Part shown: positions 50,044 to 58,615 of the stretch, in pieces
How the letters are laid out: each line of letters opens with the position of its first letter
Position numbering within the stretch: the first letter of the stretch is position 1
NCBI GenBank assembly: GCA_900542085.1
Contig: UQMK01000001.1
Span: 1-64,000 of the forward strand
From: an uncultured Collinsella sp.
Lineage (GTDB): Bacteria; Actinomycetota; Coriobacteriia; Coriobacteriales; Coriobacteriaceae
Length of the DNA: 64,000 nucleotides
Direction of reading: 5' to 3'
Program-made: the position numbers and the translations under genes
The notes under the pieces: generated by a model
Database searches by the model: none
The model's input: only the letters and a program-made list of their open reading frames with translations
What the model was told of the DNA's origin: nothing

Positions 50044-51417
50044 ATGGACATAACCATCTCCCTTATCACCACCCTCGTTTTGACCCTCATCAACGGCTAC
50101 TTCTCTATGTCCGAGATGGCGCTCACCACGGCAAAGCGCGCTGTGCTGGAGCACGAGGCCGAGGAAGGCGACAAACGCGCCGAGCGCGCCATTAAGCTGG
50201 CCGCCGATTCCGACCAGCTGCTCGCCACCATCCAGGTCGCCATCACGCTCGTGGGCTTTGCCTCGTCCGCCGTCGCCTCGACGAGCCTGTCCGACCCGCT
50301 TGCCACGTGGCTCATGAGCTTTGGCATCGCGCCGCTCTCCGCCATCGCGCGCGGCCTGGCGCCGGTCATCATCACCGTCGCCGTCGCCTTCGTGTCCATC
50401 GTGATCGGCGAGCTCGTGCCCAAGCGCATCGGGCTCGCTAACGCCGAGGGCGTGTCCAAGCAGGTCGTGGGACCGCTCTCCGTGTTCCAAAAGATCGCCC
50501 GCCCGCTCGTGTGGCTGACCGGTGCCTGCTCCGACGGCCTGGCCCGCATCCTGCGCATCAAGAGCGCCGACGACCGCCAAAACGTCTCGGAGGAAGAGAT
50601 CAAATACATGGTCTCGGAGCAGGACGATCTGCTCGACGAGGAAAAGCGCATGATCCACGAGATCTTCGACCTGGGAGACACCGTTGCCCGCGAGGTCATG
50701 GTGCCGCGCGTGGACACCACCATGTGCGAGGACGACGAAACGGTCGCCGACGTGCTGTCCGCCATGCGCCAGACCGGCTTTAGCCGCATCCCCGTCTATC
50801 ACGAGGATCCCGACAACGTCGCCGGCATCGCGCACATCAAGGACCTGATCCAGCCTTCGCTCGACGGCAAGGGCGACCAGCCCATCGCCGACTTTTTGCG
50901 CGACGCCACCTTTGTGCCCGACACCAAGGACATCCTGCCGCTGCTGTCCGAGATGCAGACCTCGCACGACCAGATCGTAGTGGTCGTGGACGAGTACGGT
51001 GGCACGGCCGGCATCATCACCATCGAGGACATCGTCGAGGAGATCGTGGGTGAGATCGAGGACGAGTTCGACCCCGACAACAAGTACCTCACGCGCCTTT
51101 CGCGCCGCGAGTGGCTCGTCGATGGGCGTTTTTCGTGCGATGACGCGATTGAGCTTGGTTGGCCGCTCGAGGAAAGCGATGATTATGAGACCATCGCCGG
51201 CTGGATTTTGGAGCTTTGCGACTCGGTGCCCGACATCGGAGAGGTGTTTGAGGTTGCGGGGTACAAGTTTAAGGTGCAGTCGATGCGTGGCCAGCGCATC
51301 TCGCTCATTCGCGTGATCGCTCCGGCCGAAACCGATAAGAAGGATTCCGAGTCCTCGGCAGATAAGCCGGCGGCGTCGGACGCGGGTTCTGCGGACCCGC
51401 ACGATGGCGACGAGTAG
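50044..51417 (+). CDS. CNNM / CBS / CorC_HlyC domain protein
   Basis: This 457-residue protein has an N-terminal CNNM membrane domain with three or four helices and the motif GELVPKRIGLA. Two CBS domains follow (VMVPRVDTTM; VVVDEYGGTAGIITIEDIVEEI), then a C-terminal CorC/HlyC domain. The tail is Ser/Ala/Asp-rich. Relatives are linked to Mg2+ efflux or ion homeostasis (CorC, TlyC, MpfA). GGAGG lies 14 bases before the start, slightly far. Confidence 0.92.
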   Translation: MDITISLITTLVLTLINGYFSMSEMALTTAKRAVLEHEAEEGDKRAERAIKLAADSDQLLATIQVAITLVGFASSAVASTSLSDPLATWLMSFGIAPLSAIARGLAPVIITVAVAFVSIVIGELVPKRIGLANAEGVSKQVVGPLSVFQKIARPLVWLTGACSDGLARILRIKSADDRQNVSEEEIKYMVSEQDDLLDEEKRMIHEIFDLGDTVAREVMVPRVDTTMCEDDETVADVLSAMRQTGFSRIPVYHEDPDNVAGIAHIKDLIQPSLDGKGDQPIADFLRDATFVPDTKDILPLLSEMQTSHDQIVVVVDEYGGTAGIITIEDIVEEIVGEIEDEFDPDNKYLTRLSRREWLVDGRFSCDDAIELGWPLEESDDYETIAGWILELCDSVPDIGEVFEVAGYKFKVQSMRGQRISLIRVIAPAETDKKDSESSADKPAASDAGSADPHDGDE

Positions 51418-51441
51418 GGCGAGGAAGAGTAGGGGAGAGTT

Positions 51442-52287
51442 ATGGCAGGCCTGTTCAACATCCTTAAGGTCACCGTCAGCGAGGACAAGATCTGCGCGCA
51501 TGTGCTGGTGAACCCCGGCATGCCGCTCATGACCTCGGAGGACATCGAGGCTACGGCGCGCGTGTACTACCTGGTGCCCGCGATTGCCAAGCACCTGTGC
51601 CTGGGCGATTCCGGTCGCGAATTCCAGGACTGCATGGGCCAGACCGAGCTTTGCCATCTGCTGGAGCACGTGACGGTCGAGCTCATGAACGAGACCGGTC
51701 TCGCTGGCAGCATTTCGTGCGGCCGCACTCGCGTGAGTGAGCACGATGAGCGTGTCTTTGAGGTCGAGCTTTCGTGTCCCGACGACGCGCTGGCCATCGG
51801 TGCGCTGTCTTCGGCGACCTTTATGATGGATTGGGCATATCTGCATGCCGATCAGCCCGCTCCCGACGTGGACGGTACGGTCGCGGGCCTGCGCAACCTG
51901 GTACTGGGCATGCGTGCCGAGGCCGAGGGCAAGGACCCGCACGAGGCCGTCGCCGCCGCGAACGCCGAAGGCGAGGCCGGGGACACGACCGAGGGCGAGG
52001 CGCCTGCCGAGGCTGCCGCCGAGTCTGTCAACGATGCCCCTGCCGAGGAGACCGTCGAGGCCGAGCCCGCGGAGCCCCAGGGCGTCCCGAGCTTTGACGA
52101 CGAGCCGCAGGAGGCAATCGATACCGAGGGCGCGACTGCCGAAAGCCACGAGGCCCCCGCTGCCGTCTACGGTGGCGCGGCGACGGCTCCGGTGGCCCCC
52201 GCGCGCGAGGGAGCGCTGCCGCTCGTTGACGGCGCCGGCGAGGACCCGGGCGCTACAGTGGCCATGCCTGCCATGCCGCAGGAGTAG
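51442..52287 (+). CDS. Stand-alone cyanophycin-synthetase N-terminal-like domain protein
   Basis: Residues 1 to about 135 contain CHLLEHVTVELMNETG and, further on, CGRTRVSEHDERVFEVEL. This corresponds to the GHxxEHVALELQ...GKTR...GVY segment of the N-terminal domain of cyanophycin synthetase. The ATP-grasp and Mur-ligase domains of that enzyme are entirely absent. The second half (about 150-281) is an acidic Ala/Glu/Pro-rich tail, probably disordered. It starts 24 bases after the CNNM gene, so the two may be cotranscribed. The function is unknown and the family call is an inference. Confidence 0.6.
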   Translation: MAGLFNILKVTVSEDKICAHVLVNPGMPLMTSEDIEATARVYYLVPAIAKHLCLGDSGREFQDCMGQTELCHLLEHVTVELMNETGLAGSISCGRTRVSEHDERVFEVELSCPDDALAIGALSSATFMMDWAYLHADQPAPDVDGTVAGLRNLVLGMRAEAEGKDPHEAVAAANAEGEAGDTTEGEAPAEAAAESVNDAPAEETVEAEPAEPQGVPSFDDEPQEAIDTEGATAESHEAPAAVYGGAATAPVAPAREGALPLVDGAGEDPGATVAMPAMPQE

Positions 52288-52423
52288 GCTCACCCGCTTA
52301 TCACCATCATGTACCTGCGCCTTTACCGTACGCAGATGAGCAAGACGGCAAGCGCTGTGCTGCGGGTATAATGGACAGCATTCAAACGGTGGGCGCCGAG
52401 GTGCCCGCAGGAGAGGAATGAAC

Positions 52424-52813
52424 ATGGGTAAGACTTTCAACTTTATCTCGGGTGCGCTCTTCGGTGCCGCCGCCGGCGCCATCATCGGCGTTGCCCTGGC
52501 TCCGCGCTCGGGCGCCGAGACCCGCGCCATGGCTGCCGATATCGCCAACGACGCCTGGGATAACATGCGCGACACCTACGAGCACGGTGCCGAGGAGGCC
52601 CGCGCTGCGGTCAACGATTTTGGCCCGATGGTCGACGCCAAGACCGATGACCTGCGTGCCAAGGTTGACCTTGCCCGCGAGCGCATGGACCAGCTGCGCG
52701 AGCAGCTCAACGACGCCATCTCGGGCGGTAACGTGACGCCCGCCGCCGATGTCGTGGTCGAGAACGCCGTCGAGGCCGACGCCGAGGCCGCGGAGCCTTC
52801 GACCGAGGCATAA
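52424..52813 (+). CDS. YtxH domain protein
   Basis: This small protein (129 residues) starts with FNFISGALFGAAAGAIIGVALAPRSGAETR, a Gly/Ala-rich hydrophobic segment and the LAPxSG motif typical of YtxH. A charged amphipathic region follows (about 35-105). It is likely a membrane-associated stress or envelope protein. The ATG at 52424 is seven bases after GGAGAGG; the in-frame ATG at 52418 is too close. Its stop overlaps the next start (TAATG). Confidence 0.85.
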   Translation: MGKTFNFISGALFGAAAGAIIGVALAPRSGAETRAMAADIANDAWDNMRDTYEHGAEEARAAVNDFGPMVDAKTDDLRAKVDLARERMDQLREQLNDAISGGNVTPAADVVVENAVEADAEAAEPSTEA

Positions 52814-53568
52814 TGCGCGCCGGGGATTTTGTCGGCGCCAAGATCTATCGCAAGCCTACCGAGGATAAGCGCACCAAAAAAGACGGCACGCCGCGCAGCC
52901 CTAAAAAGCTCGGCAAGATTCACTTTCCGGTCTTTACCCCGGGCGGTACGCGCGTGGTGGGCTTTATGGTGCGCCAGTCCGATATCGCGGGCATGATCGA
53001 GCGCCCCGACCGATTTGTGGCGCTCGATGCCATTGGCGTCTACGAGGGCGCCATCGCGGTTGACGACGTCAAGGGCACCTACGATGCCGCTGCGGCCAAG
53101 CGCCTCGACATCAACCTGGACGATTGCATTATCTGGGTTGGCATGGACGTGCGCACGGAGTCGGGCGATGTCGTGGGCTATTGCTCGGATGTGGAGTTCA
53201 AGCCGCGTTCGGGCATCGTGCAGACGTTCTACGTGACCGCCGGCACTGCCTCGAGTGTGCTGGTGGGCGATACGCAGATGCCGCCGACGATGCTGCGCGG
53301 CTATGCGGACGGCGCAATGATCGTTTCGGACGAGGTCAAGTCGCTCGGGTATTCGGGCGGCGCCGCCGCAAAGGCTGCCGAGGCAAGCGTCGTGGTGGGC
53401 GATAAGGTCAAGAAGGGCGCTAAGGTGCTCGATGACAAGGGATCGGTCGCCGTGGACAAGGGCAGCCGTGCACTGGGCAAGCAGCTCGGCAAGACGCGTG
53501 GTATGTTCAAGGCCTTTAAGGACGAATATCAAAAGGCGAGCGGTGGCTCGTCGAAAGCTAGCAAATAG
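52813..53568 (+). CDS. PRC-barrel domain protein
   Basis: This 251-residue protein has an N-terminal PRC-barrel-like segment (FVGAKIY...KIHFPVFTPGGTRVVGFMV). A second similar unit follows (LDDCIIWVGMDVRTESGDVVGYCSDVEF), then a Lys/Gly/Ser-rich tail from about 190. PRC barrels are found in RNA-processing and envelope proteins; the role here is unknown. It is coupled to the YtxH gene by a one-base overlap, suggesting the two act together. The MgtE gene downstream also carries PRC-like units. Confidence 0.75.
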   Translation: MRAGDFVGAKIYRKPTEDKRTKKDGTPRSPKKLGKIHFPVFTPGGTRVVGFMVRQSDIAGMIERPDRFVALDAIGVYEGAIAVDDVKGTYDAAAAKRLDINLDDCIIWVGMDVRTESGDVVGYCSDVEFKPRSGIVQTFYVTAGTASSVLVGDTQMPPTMLRGYADGAMIVSDEVKSLGYSGGAAAKAAEASVVVGDKVKKGAKVLDDKGSVAVDKGSRALGKQLGKTRGMFKAFKDEYQKASGGSSKASK

Positions 53569-53589
53569 CGACGTACCAAATGATGGGAG

Positions 53590-53619
53590 GCAAGCCGGAG
53601 ACCTGTTGCTCCGGCTTGC
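53590..53619 (+). terminator. Hairpin terminator after the PRC-barrel gene
   Basis: GCAAGCCGGAG and CTCCGGCTTGC pair perfectly across an eight-base loop, 21 bases after the stop. Only a short T-run (TTT) follows. Confidence 0.7.
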
Positions 53620-53640
53620 TGCGTTTATGGGGGAGGGCAC

Positions 53641-55047
53641 ATGCGCCAAAACGGATCATATTCACACGGACGCTCGGGCTCGCGTCCGACGGCGCGCCGC
53701 GATCTGGGGCAGCTGCCCAGCGGTCAGCGCAAGCGTCACCGTAAGCCCGGCGCGATGTATCTCAACCATAGCCGCGGCTTTAGCGACCGCAGCGCTCGCA
53801 TCGGCAACGGCCGCACGCCCCGCCGTCCGTCTCGCCTGCCCTATGCGCTCATCGCCGTGGGTTGCGCGCTCGTGCTGTTTATCGCTGCCGTCGTGGGCTA
53901 CGTCAACCGCAGCGTGGATGTCGTCCTCAACGGCCAGGAGACTGCGGTGCGCGTCGGCTCTACGCTGCAAAATCTCATCGACGACCAGGAGTTGACCGAT
54001 ACCTACGACGCCGGGGACTTGCTGGCCGTTGACGACAGCGTGCTTACTCGCCATGGCGGCGAAAAGCTGTCGGTAAAAGTGGACGGCAAGCGCGTAAAAC
54101 AGGGCAAGTGGAAAAGCCGCGAGCTTACGGGCGGCGAGAAGGTGACGGTCAAAGACGGTCGCGACACGTATGAGAAGCATGAGGTCCAGGCGACGGTTAT
54201 CGAGCCCAAGCTTAAGGTCGAGGGCACGGGTGCCATCGAGTATGTCAAGACGTGGGGTATCCAGGGTCGCTCTGAGGTGTGGGTCGGCGAGCAATCGGGC
54301 AAGACGCAGGACCGCGGCGAGGTCGTGCCCGCCACCGATTGCGTGGTCGAGTGCGCGAGCGTGGCGCCCAAGGGCAACGAAAAGTACGTTGCGCTGACAT
54401 TTGACGAGGGCCCGAGCGGCGCGACCAAGCAGATCTTGCAGGTGCTCAAGGAAAAGGGCGTCACCGCGACGTTCTTCCTGTTGGGCGATGCGGCCGAGGC
54501 CTCGCCCGCCACGGCCAAGGCGATTGTCGATGCCGGCTGCGAGGTCGGCTCCAACAGTTACAGCGACGAATCGCTCAAGGGCAAGGATCGCGATGCGGTG
54601 CGCGAACAGGTTTCGAAGGGCACCGAGGCGATCAAGTCCGCGACCGGAACGTCGACGATGCTTTTGCGTGCTCCCTACGCAGCCTTTGACGAGCAAAACT
54701 GGATTGATGCGATGGACCTGGTGTCTGCCGTGGTCTCGTGGAATATCGATTCGGGCGACTGGCTGCTCAACGGTGCCGACGAGCAGGTCTCGACGGTGCT
54801 CGATTCGGTGACGCCGGGCAACATTGTGTTGCTGACCGATAACGATGAATGCGCCGAGCAGACGCTCGAGGCGCTGCCGCAGATTATCGACGGGCTTATT
54901 GCCGACGGCTACAAAATCGTGACATTGAGCGATCTGGTCAAGACGGATACATCGCTGAGCAAAAAGCTCACCTCGCTGACGAAGGCCGCCATGCCCAAAA
55001 ACGCCGTGTTCCCCCAGCTCGCCGAAGATGACGACACCACAGACTAG
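53641..55047 (+). CDS. Membrane-anchored NodB-fold protein with a degenerate active site
   Basis: This 468-residue protein has a basic cytoplasmic N-terminus (1-65), one membrane helix (about 66-86) and a G5/DUF348-like stalk (VDVVLNGQETAVRVGSTLQNLI and repeats, about 90-190). A NodB polysaccharide-deacetylase domain spans about 245-440. Motif 1 reads TFDEGP instead of TFDDGP. Motif 2 reads SNSYSD where active enzymes have NHTYSH, so both metal-binding His are missing. RAPY and DSGDW survive. The last His-containing motif reads LLTD in place of LLHD. It is probably inactive or altered; a wall-glycan-binding role is possible. Confidence 0.85.
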   Translation: MRQNGSYSHGRSGSRPTARRDLGQLPSGQRKRHRKPGAMYLNHSRGFSDRSARIGNGRTPRRPSRLPYALIAVGCALVLFIAAVVGYVNRSVDVVLNGQETAVRVGSTLQNLIDDQELTDTYDAGDLLAVDDSVLTRHGGEKLSVKVDGKRVKQGKWKSRELTGGEKVTVKDGRDTYEKHEVQATVIEPKLKVEGTGAIEYVKTWGIQGRSEVWVGEQSGKTQDRGEVVPATDCVVECASVAPKGNEKYVALTFDEGPSGATKQILQVLKEKGVTATFFLLGDAAEASPATAKAIVDAGCEVGSNSYSDESLKGKDRDAVREQVSKGTEAIKSATGTSTMLLRAPYAAFDEQNWIDAMDLVSAVVSWNIDSGDWLLNGADEQVSTVLDSVTPGNIVLLTDNDECAEQTLEALPQIIDGLIADGYKIVTLSDLVKTDTSLSKKLTSLTKAAMPKNAVFPQLAEDDDTTD

Positions 55048-55072
55048 TCATGTAAGAACGTCCCCAATGACT
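55044..55072. repeat. GGGGAC repeat word, third locus
   Basis: GACTAGTCATG and GTCCCCAATGACTA words lie at the end of the deacetylase-like gene, overlapping its stop codon. They match the family at 42.6-43.0 and 46.5 kb. Confidence 0.65.
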
Positions 55073-55147
55073 ATGTCACGGATGCGTCAGCGTTTGGTAT
55101 GCCTGCGATGTTTGGAGCATAAATTTGGCGCCACGGCGCGATGCTGA

Positions 55148-55156
55148 TGCTATAGT
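55148..55156 (+). promoter_or_regulatory. Extended -10 promoter of the magnesium-transport operon
   Basis: TGCTATAGT is an extended -10 element (TGN plus TATAGT). No good -35 box is seen at 17 bases, which extended -10 promoters tolerate. The predicted transcript starts near 55163 and would carry a leader of about 205 bases. Confidence 0.5.
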
Positions 55157-55162
55157 TACTGC

Positions 55163-55367
55163 GGATAACAAGGGTCAAGAGAAAGGTTGCAGGTGAAATC
55201 CAAACCTCGACCATACAGTCGATGACCCCATGCAGGTGCTTCTTGCGCATGTACGGGGTGTGAGCGCCGAGCGGCGTGCCGCCCGCGCATGCGTATACAT
55301 ATCTAAAAGTCCACGGACGGCGTGCCGGCATGGCCGCAGTTCGAAGGGATAATGATGGGGAGCACCA
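55163..55367 (+). promoter_or_regulatory. Long structured 5' leader before mgtE, riboswitch candidate
   Basis: Complementary segments stack in order. GGGTCA near 55172 pairs with TGACCCC near 55229, enclosing AGGTT/AACCT and TCGAC/GTCGA hairpins. Downstream, GCGGC/GCCGC makes a further stem near 55273. The layout suggests a folded leader that senses a metal. It does not match the M-box or the yybP-ykoY manganese element as I remember their conserved cores. No gene is credible in this 320-base gap. Confidence 0.45.
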
Positions 55368-57212
55368 GTGAATTATCTGAGTGAGATGCTCAAATTGCCG
55401 GTCTTGGACGTCGATGGCGAAAAGCTCGGCGTTGTGAACGATTTTGGCATTGCTACCGGCGAAGTTTTTCCGCACGTAACGTCGCTCGCGTTCCGCGGAC
55501 CCGGCAAGACGCCGTTTATGATCAGCTGGCGCAAATGGGTCGACCGTATCGACGAGACGGGCGTACACCTTAAGTCGCCGGCCACCGAAATCCGTTTTTC
55601 GTACCTGCAGCCGACCGAACTTTTGCTCGCGCGCGACGTGCTCAACAAGCAGATTGTCGACACGCAGGGCATGAAGGTCGTGCGCGTCAACGACATCAAG
55701 TTTTCCATGTCGGGCGAAAATCAGCTGCGTCTGCTGGGTGCCGAAGTTGGCGCCCGTGGTCTGCTGCGCGCGATCAGCCCCGCCCTCGAGCATGTCGTCG
55801 AGAGCTTTATGAAGCACCTGGGCAAACCGCTCGGCGAGGACATCATCGCCTGGTCCTACATGGACCTGCTCGACCGTTCGACTAAGAACATCCAGCTTTC
55901 GGTGTCGCACAAGACGCTTGGCGAGCTGCACCCTGCCGACATTGCCGACATTATCGAGCAGCTCGACCCGCGTCTGCGCGCGCAGGTGTTCGCGCAGCTC
56001 GACACCGCCCAGGCCGCCGAGGCCATCTCGGAGTTCGATGACGACGAGCTTATGACCGAGATGCTCGAGGGTCTGTCCGACACCGACGCATCGTCGATGT
56101 TGGCCATGATGGACCCGGACGACGCCGCCGACCTGATCGACGAGCTCGATTACGAGAAGGCCGAGAAGCTTTTGCGCCTGATGGGCGTTCAGGAGGAGAA
56201 GGCGATTCGTAACCTGCTGGGCTATGAGGACAACACCGCCGGCCGCATCATGACCTCGGAGTTTGTCTCCCTGCCCGCCACGGCGACGGTCGGTGACGCC
56301 ATCGAGGCGATTCGCAAGCTTGATGAGGATTTCGAAAGCGTCTATTACGTCTATACCGAGGATCCGAGCGGCATGCTCACCGGCGTCCTTTCGCTGCGCA
56401 CGCTCATCGTGGCCGACCGCGATGCCACGCTGGGCCAGCTGGCCTATCGCGACCTGGTTTATGTGTCGCCCGACGATGACCAGGAAGACGTAACGGACGA
56501 GATGACCAAGTACGACTTGGTCGCCATCCCCGTTTGCGACGAGAACCGTCATATTTTGGGTATCGTGACCTTTGACGACGCCATGGACGTTATCGCCGAG
56601 GAGCACCAGGAGGACCTGCAGATCGCAGGCGTCGGTTCGGGCGATAGCGCGTCCGACGACTCGACGAATGTGCTCAGCTGGTTTGTGCATCGCCAGTACT
56701 GGGTTGTCGTGTGGGGCATTGCCTCATGCATCATGGCAACAGTGCTGGGGACGGCGCTGGGCTCTGCGCATCTGGTGGTGTTCCCCATGTGCGCCATGCC
56801 GCTCGTGCTGCTGGCTGCCTCGCGTATGGTGTCGTTCGTCAAGAACTACTTCCTGGAGTACGACGGCCATGACGATGAGCCCAAGCCGTATCTGGGGTTC
56901 TTCTTCCAGAGCACGGGCATGGGCCTGATCCTGTCGCTCGTGACCTACCTGTGCGCCCAGCTGGTGCGCACCGCCGCATTCCCCGACGCGCCCATGTTTG
57001 AGGAGCAGCTCTTTACCGGCTGCTTTAACATTGCGGCCATCGTCTGCCTGATTGGCAACATGAGCGCCGTGATTTACCTGATGGTGCTGTTCTGGCGTGA
57101 CGAGCACGACCTCAATACGTCGGGTACCGCCATGAACGTCATTGCCGTCATGATCTCATGCGTGGCGTACTGCATCGCCGCTGTGCTGCTCACCATGTCG
57201 GTCATGGGTTAG
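55368..57212 (+). CDS. mgtE: MgtE-family magnesium transporter with N-terminal PRC-like units
   Basis: This 614-residue membrane protein has two PRC-barrel-like segments (about 1-160) and an MgtE_N superhelical domain (about 180-295; LHPADIADIIEQLDP, MDPDDAADLIDEL). A CBS pair follows (about 300-430; AGRIMTSEFVSLPATATVGDA), then a C-terminal membrane domain with five helices. Ordinary MgtE is about 450 residues and lacks the PRC part. It is predicted to be a Mg2+ channel gated by intracellular Mg2+. A GTG start at 55368 is preceded by GGGGAG. The NRAMP-type gene follows after eight bases. Confidence 0.88.
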   Translation: MNYLSEMLKLPVLDVDGEKLGVVNDFGIATGEVFPHVTSLAFRGPGKTPFMISWRKWVDRIDETGVHLKSPATEIRFSYLQPTELLLARDVLNKQIVDTQGMKVVRVNDIKFSMSGENQLRLLGAEVGARGLLRAISPALEHVVESFMKHLGKPLGEDIIAWSYMDLLDRSTKNIQLSVSHKTLGELHPADIADIIEQLDPRLRAQVFAQLDTAQAAEAISEFDDDELMTEMLEGLSDTDASSMLAMMDPDDAADLIDELDYEKAEKLLRLMGVQEEKAIRNLLGYEDNTAGRIMTSEFVSLPATATVGDAIEAIRKLDEDFESVYYVYTEDPSGMLTGVLSLRTLIVADRDATLGQLAYRDLVYVSPDDDQEDVTDEMTKYDLVAIPVCDENRHILGIVTFDDAMDVIAEEHQEDLQIAGVGSGDSASDDSTNVLSWFVHRQYWVVVWGIASCIMATVLGTALGSAHLVVFPMCAMPLVLLAASRMVSFVKNYFLEYDGHDDEPKPYLGFFFQSTGMGLILSLVTYLCAQLVRTAAFPDAPMFEEQLFTGCFNIAAIVCLIGNMSAVIYLMVLFWRDEHDLNTSGTAMNVIAVMISCVAYCIAAVLLTMSVMG

Positions 57213-57220
57213 GTGGTCGC

Positions 57221-58483
57221 GTGCAAAACACGAAGCAAAAGGCGAGCACCAAGCAAAAGCTGACCATCGCGGCCATCTTTGGCGCCATGGGCCCTGGTCT
57301 TCTGGCGGCGCTTTCGGGTAATGACGCCGGCGGCATCGCCACGTATTCCAGTGCCGGTGCCAGCTATGGCTACAAGATGCTGTGGATGCTTCCCGTCATG
57401 ACCGTGCTGCTCATCGTGACGCAGGAGACCGCGGCGCGTTGCGGCTGCGTCACAGGCAAGGGCTTGGCCTCGCTCATCCGCGAGCGCTTTGGCGTGCGCA
57501 GGAGCGTTCTGGCCATGGCGGCGCTGCTGATCGCCAACACGGCCGTTACCATCTCGGAGTTTGCGGGTATCGCGAGCGGCCTTGCCCTCTTTGGCGTGCC
57601 GGCGAGCATCTCGGTGCCGCTGGTGGCCCTGCTGGTTTGGATGCTTACCATGTCGGGCAGCTTCCAGCGCATCGAGAAGATTCTGCTGCTGGTGAGCTGC
57701 GTGTTTGTGACCTACATCGTCGCTGCATTTATGGCTGGTCCCAGCTGGGGCGAGGTGGCGGTCGACCTGGTTGTGCCCAACATCCAAAATGACCCCAGCT
57801 ACGTGTCGCTTGTGGTCGCAACGATCGGTACCACCATCGCGCCGTGGATGATCTTCTTGGCGCAGAACAACGTGGTCGATAAGAATGCGGGTGAGGACGA
57901 TATCGTGCTGCAGCGCATTGATACCGTGAGCGGCTCGATTGCCGCTGATATCATTGCCGGCTTTATTATCATAACGACCGGTACGGTACTGTTCCCCGCG
58001 GGCATTCAGATTAGCGACGCTGCCGATGCCGCCCGCGCATTGGAGCCTATCGCGGGCCAGTGGTCCACGGTGCTGTTTGCCTCGGGCCTGGTCGCGGCGA
58101 GCTTCTTGGCCGCCTGCGTGCTGCCGGGTGTTACGTCCAGCGCTATCTGCGAGGCATTTGGCTGGGAGCGCGGTGCCGATCGCAGCTGGGACGAGGCCCC
58201 GGTCTATCGCGGCATTATTACGGCCATCATTGGCATCTCTGCCGTGCTGGTGCTCATGCCCGGCGTCGACCTGTTCCAGATTATGATGACCTCGCAGGTC
58301 ATCAACGGCGTGCTTTTGCCTGTGGTCCTGGTGTTCCAGGTGCTTATTGCCGCTGATCGACACATTATGGGCGCCAACCGCAACGGCCGCGTGTGGAATG
58401 TGCTCACGTGGGCGACTATCGGTGTGATTACGGTGCTGACGGTCGTCATGTTTGTTCTGCAGGCGATGGGCTACAGCGCGTAG
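57221..58483 (+). CDS. NRAMP-family divalent metal transporter, magnesium-type (NRMT-like)
   Basis: This 420-residue membrane protein has about 11 helices. The NRAMP fold is clear from GPGLLAALSGNDAGGIATYS at the start. The two motifs that select transition metals are changed, however. Helix 1 DPGN is replaced by NDAGG (34-38), and the helix 6 MPH motif is replaced by APW (207-209). Loss of the Met is known from the NRAMP-related Mg2+ transporters described from Eggerthella. Together with mgtE directly upstream, Mg2+ import is the best inference. The GTG start at 57221 follows AGGTGG. Confidence 0.88.
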   Translation: MQNTKQKASTKQKLTIAAIFGAMGPGLLAALSGNDAGGIATYSSAGASYGYKMLWMLPVMTVLLIVTQETAARCGCVTGKGLASLIRERFGVRRSVLAMAALLIANTAVTISEFAGIASGLALFGVPASISVPLVALLVWMLTMSGSFQRIEKILLLVSCVFVTYIVAAFMAGPSWGEVAVDLVVPNIQNDPSYVSLVVATIGTTIAPWMIFLAQNNVVDKNAGEDDIVLQRIDTVSGSIAADIIAGFIIITTGTVLFPAGIQISDAADAARALEPIAGQWSTVLFASGLVAASFLAACVLPGVTSSAICEAFGWERGADRSWDEAPVYRGIITAIIGISAVLVLMPGVDLFQIMMTSQVINGVLLPVVLVFQVLIAADRHIMGANRNGRVWNVLTWATIGVITVLTVVMFVLQAMGYSA

Positions 58484-58500
58484 TGCCTCTATTAGACTCT

Positions 58501-58537
58501 AAACAGGCCGCCGCCATGGGCTGCGGCCTGTTTTTTG
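58501..58537 (+). terminator. Intrinsic terminator ending the magnesium-transport operon
   Basis: AACAGGCCGC and GCGGCCTGTT pair across an 11-base loop and lead into a run of six Ts, 18 bases after the stop codon. Confidence 0.92.
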
Positions 58538-58615
58538 CCCACGGCCTCTCGGAGTCGGCTCGAAAAGAGCGATTTTGGGTTGTTTGCTGCGGGTGGAAGC
58601 AGATTTGGCTGCGCG

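Noticed and set aside
55163..55367. M-box magnesium riboswitch
   Set aside because: The conserved M-box core as I remember it is not found; the leader is reported only as a structured candidate.
55071..56690. A 539-codon frame antisense to mgtE and its leader
   Set aside because: The sense strand encodes recognisable MgtE_N and CBS motifs; the antisense is composition-driven.
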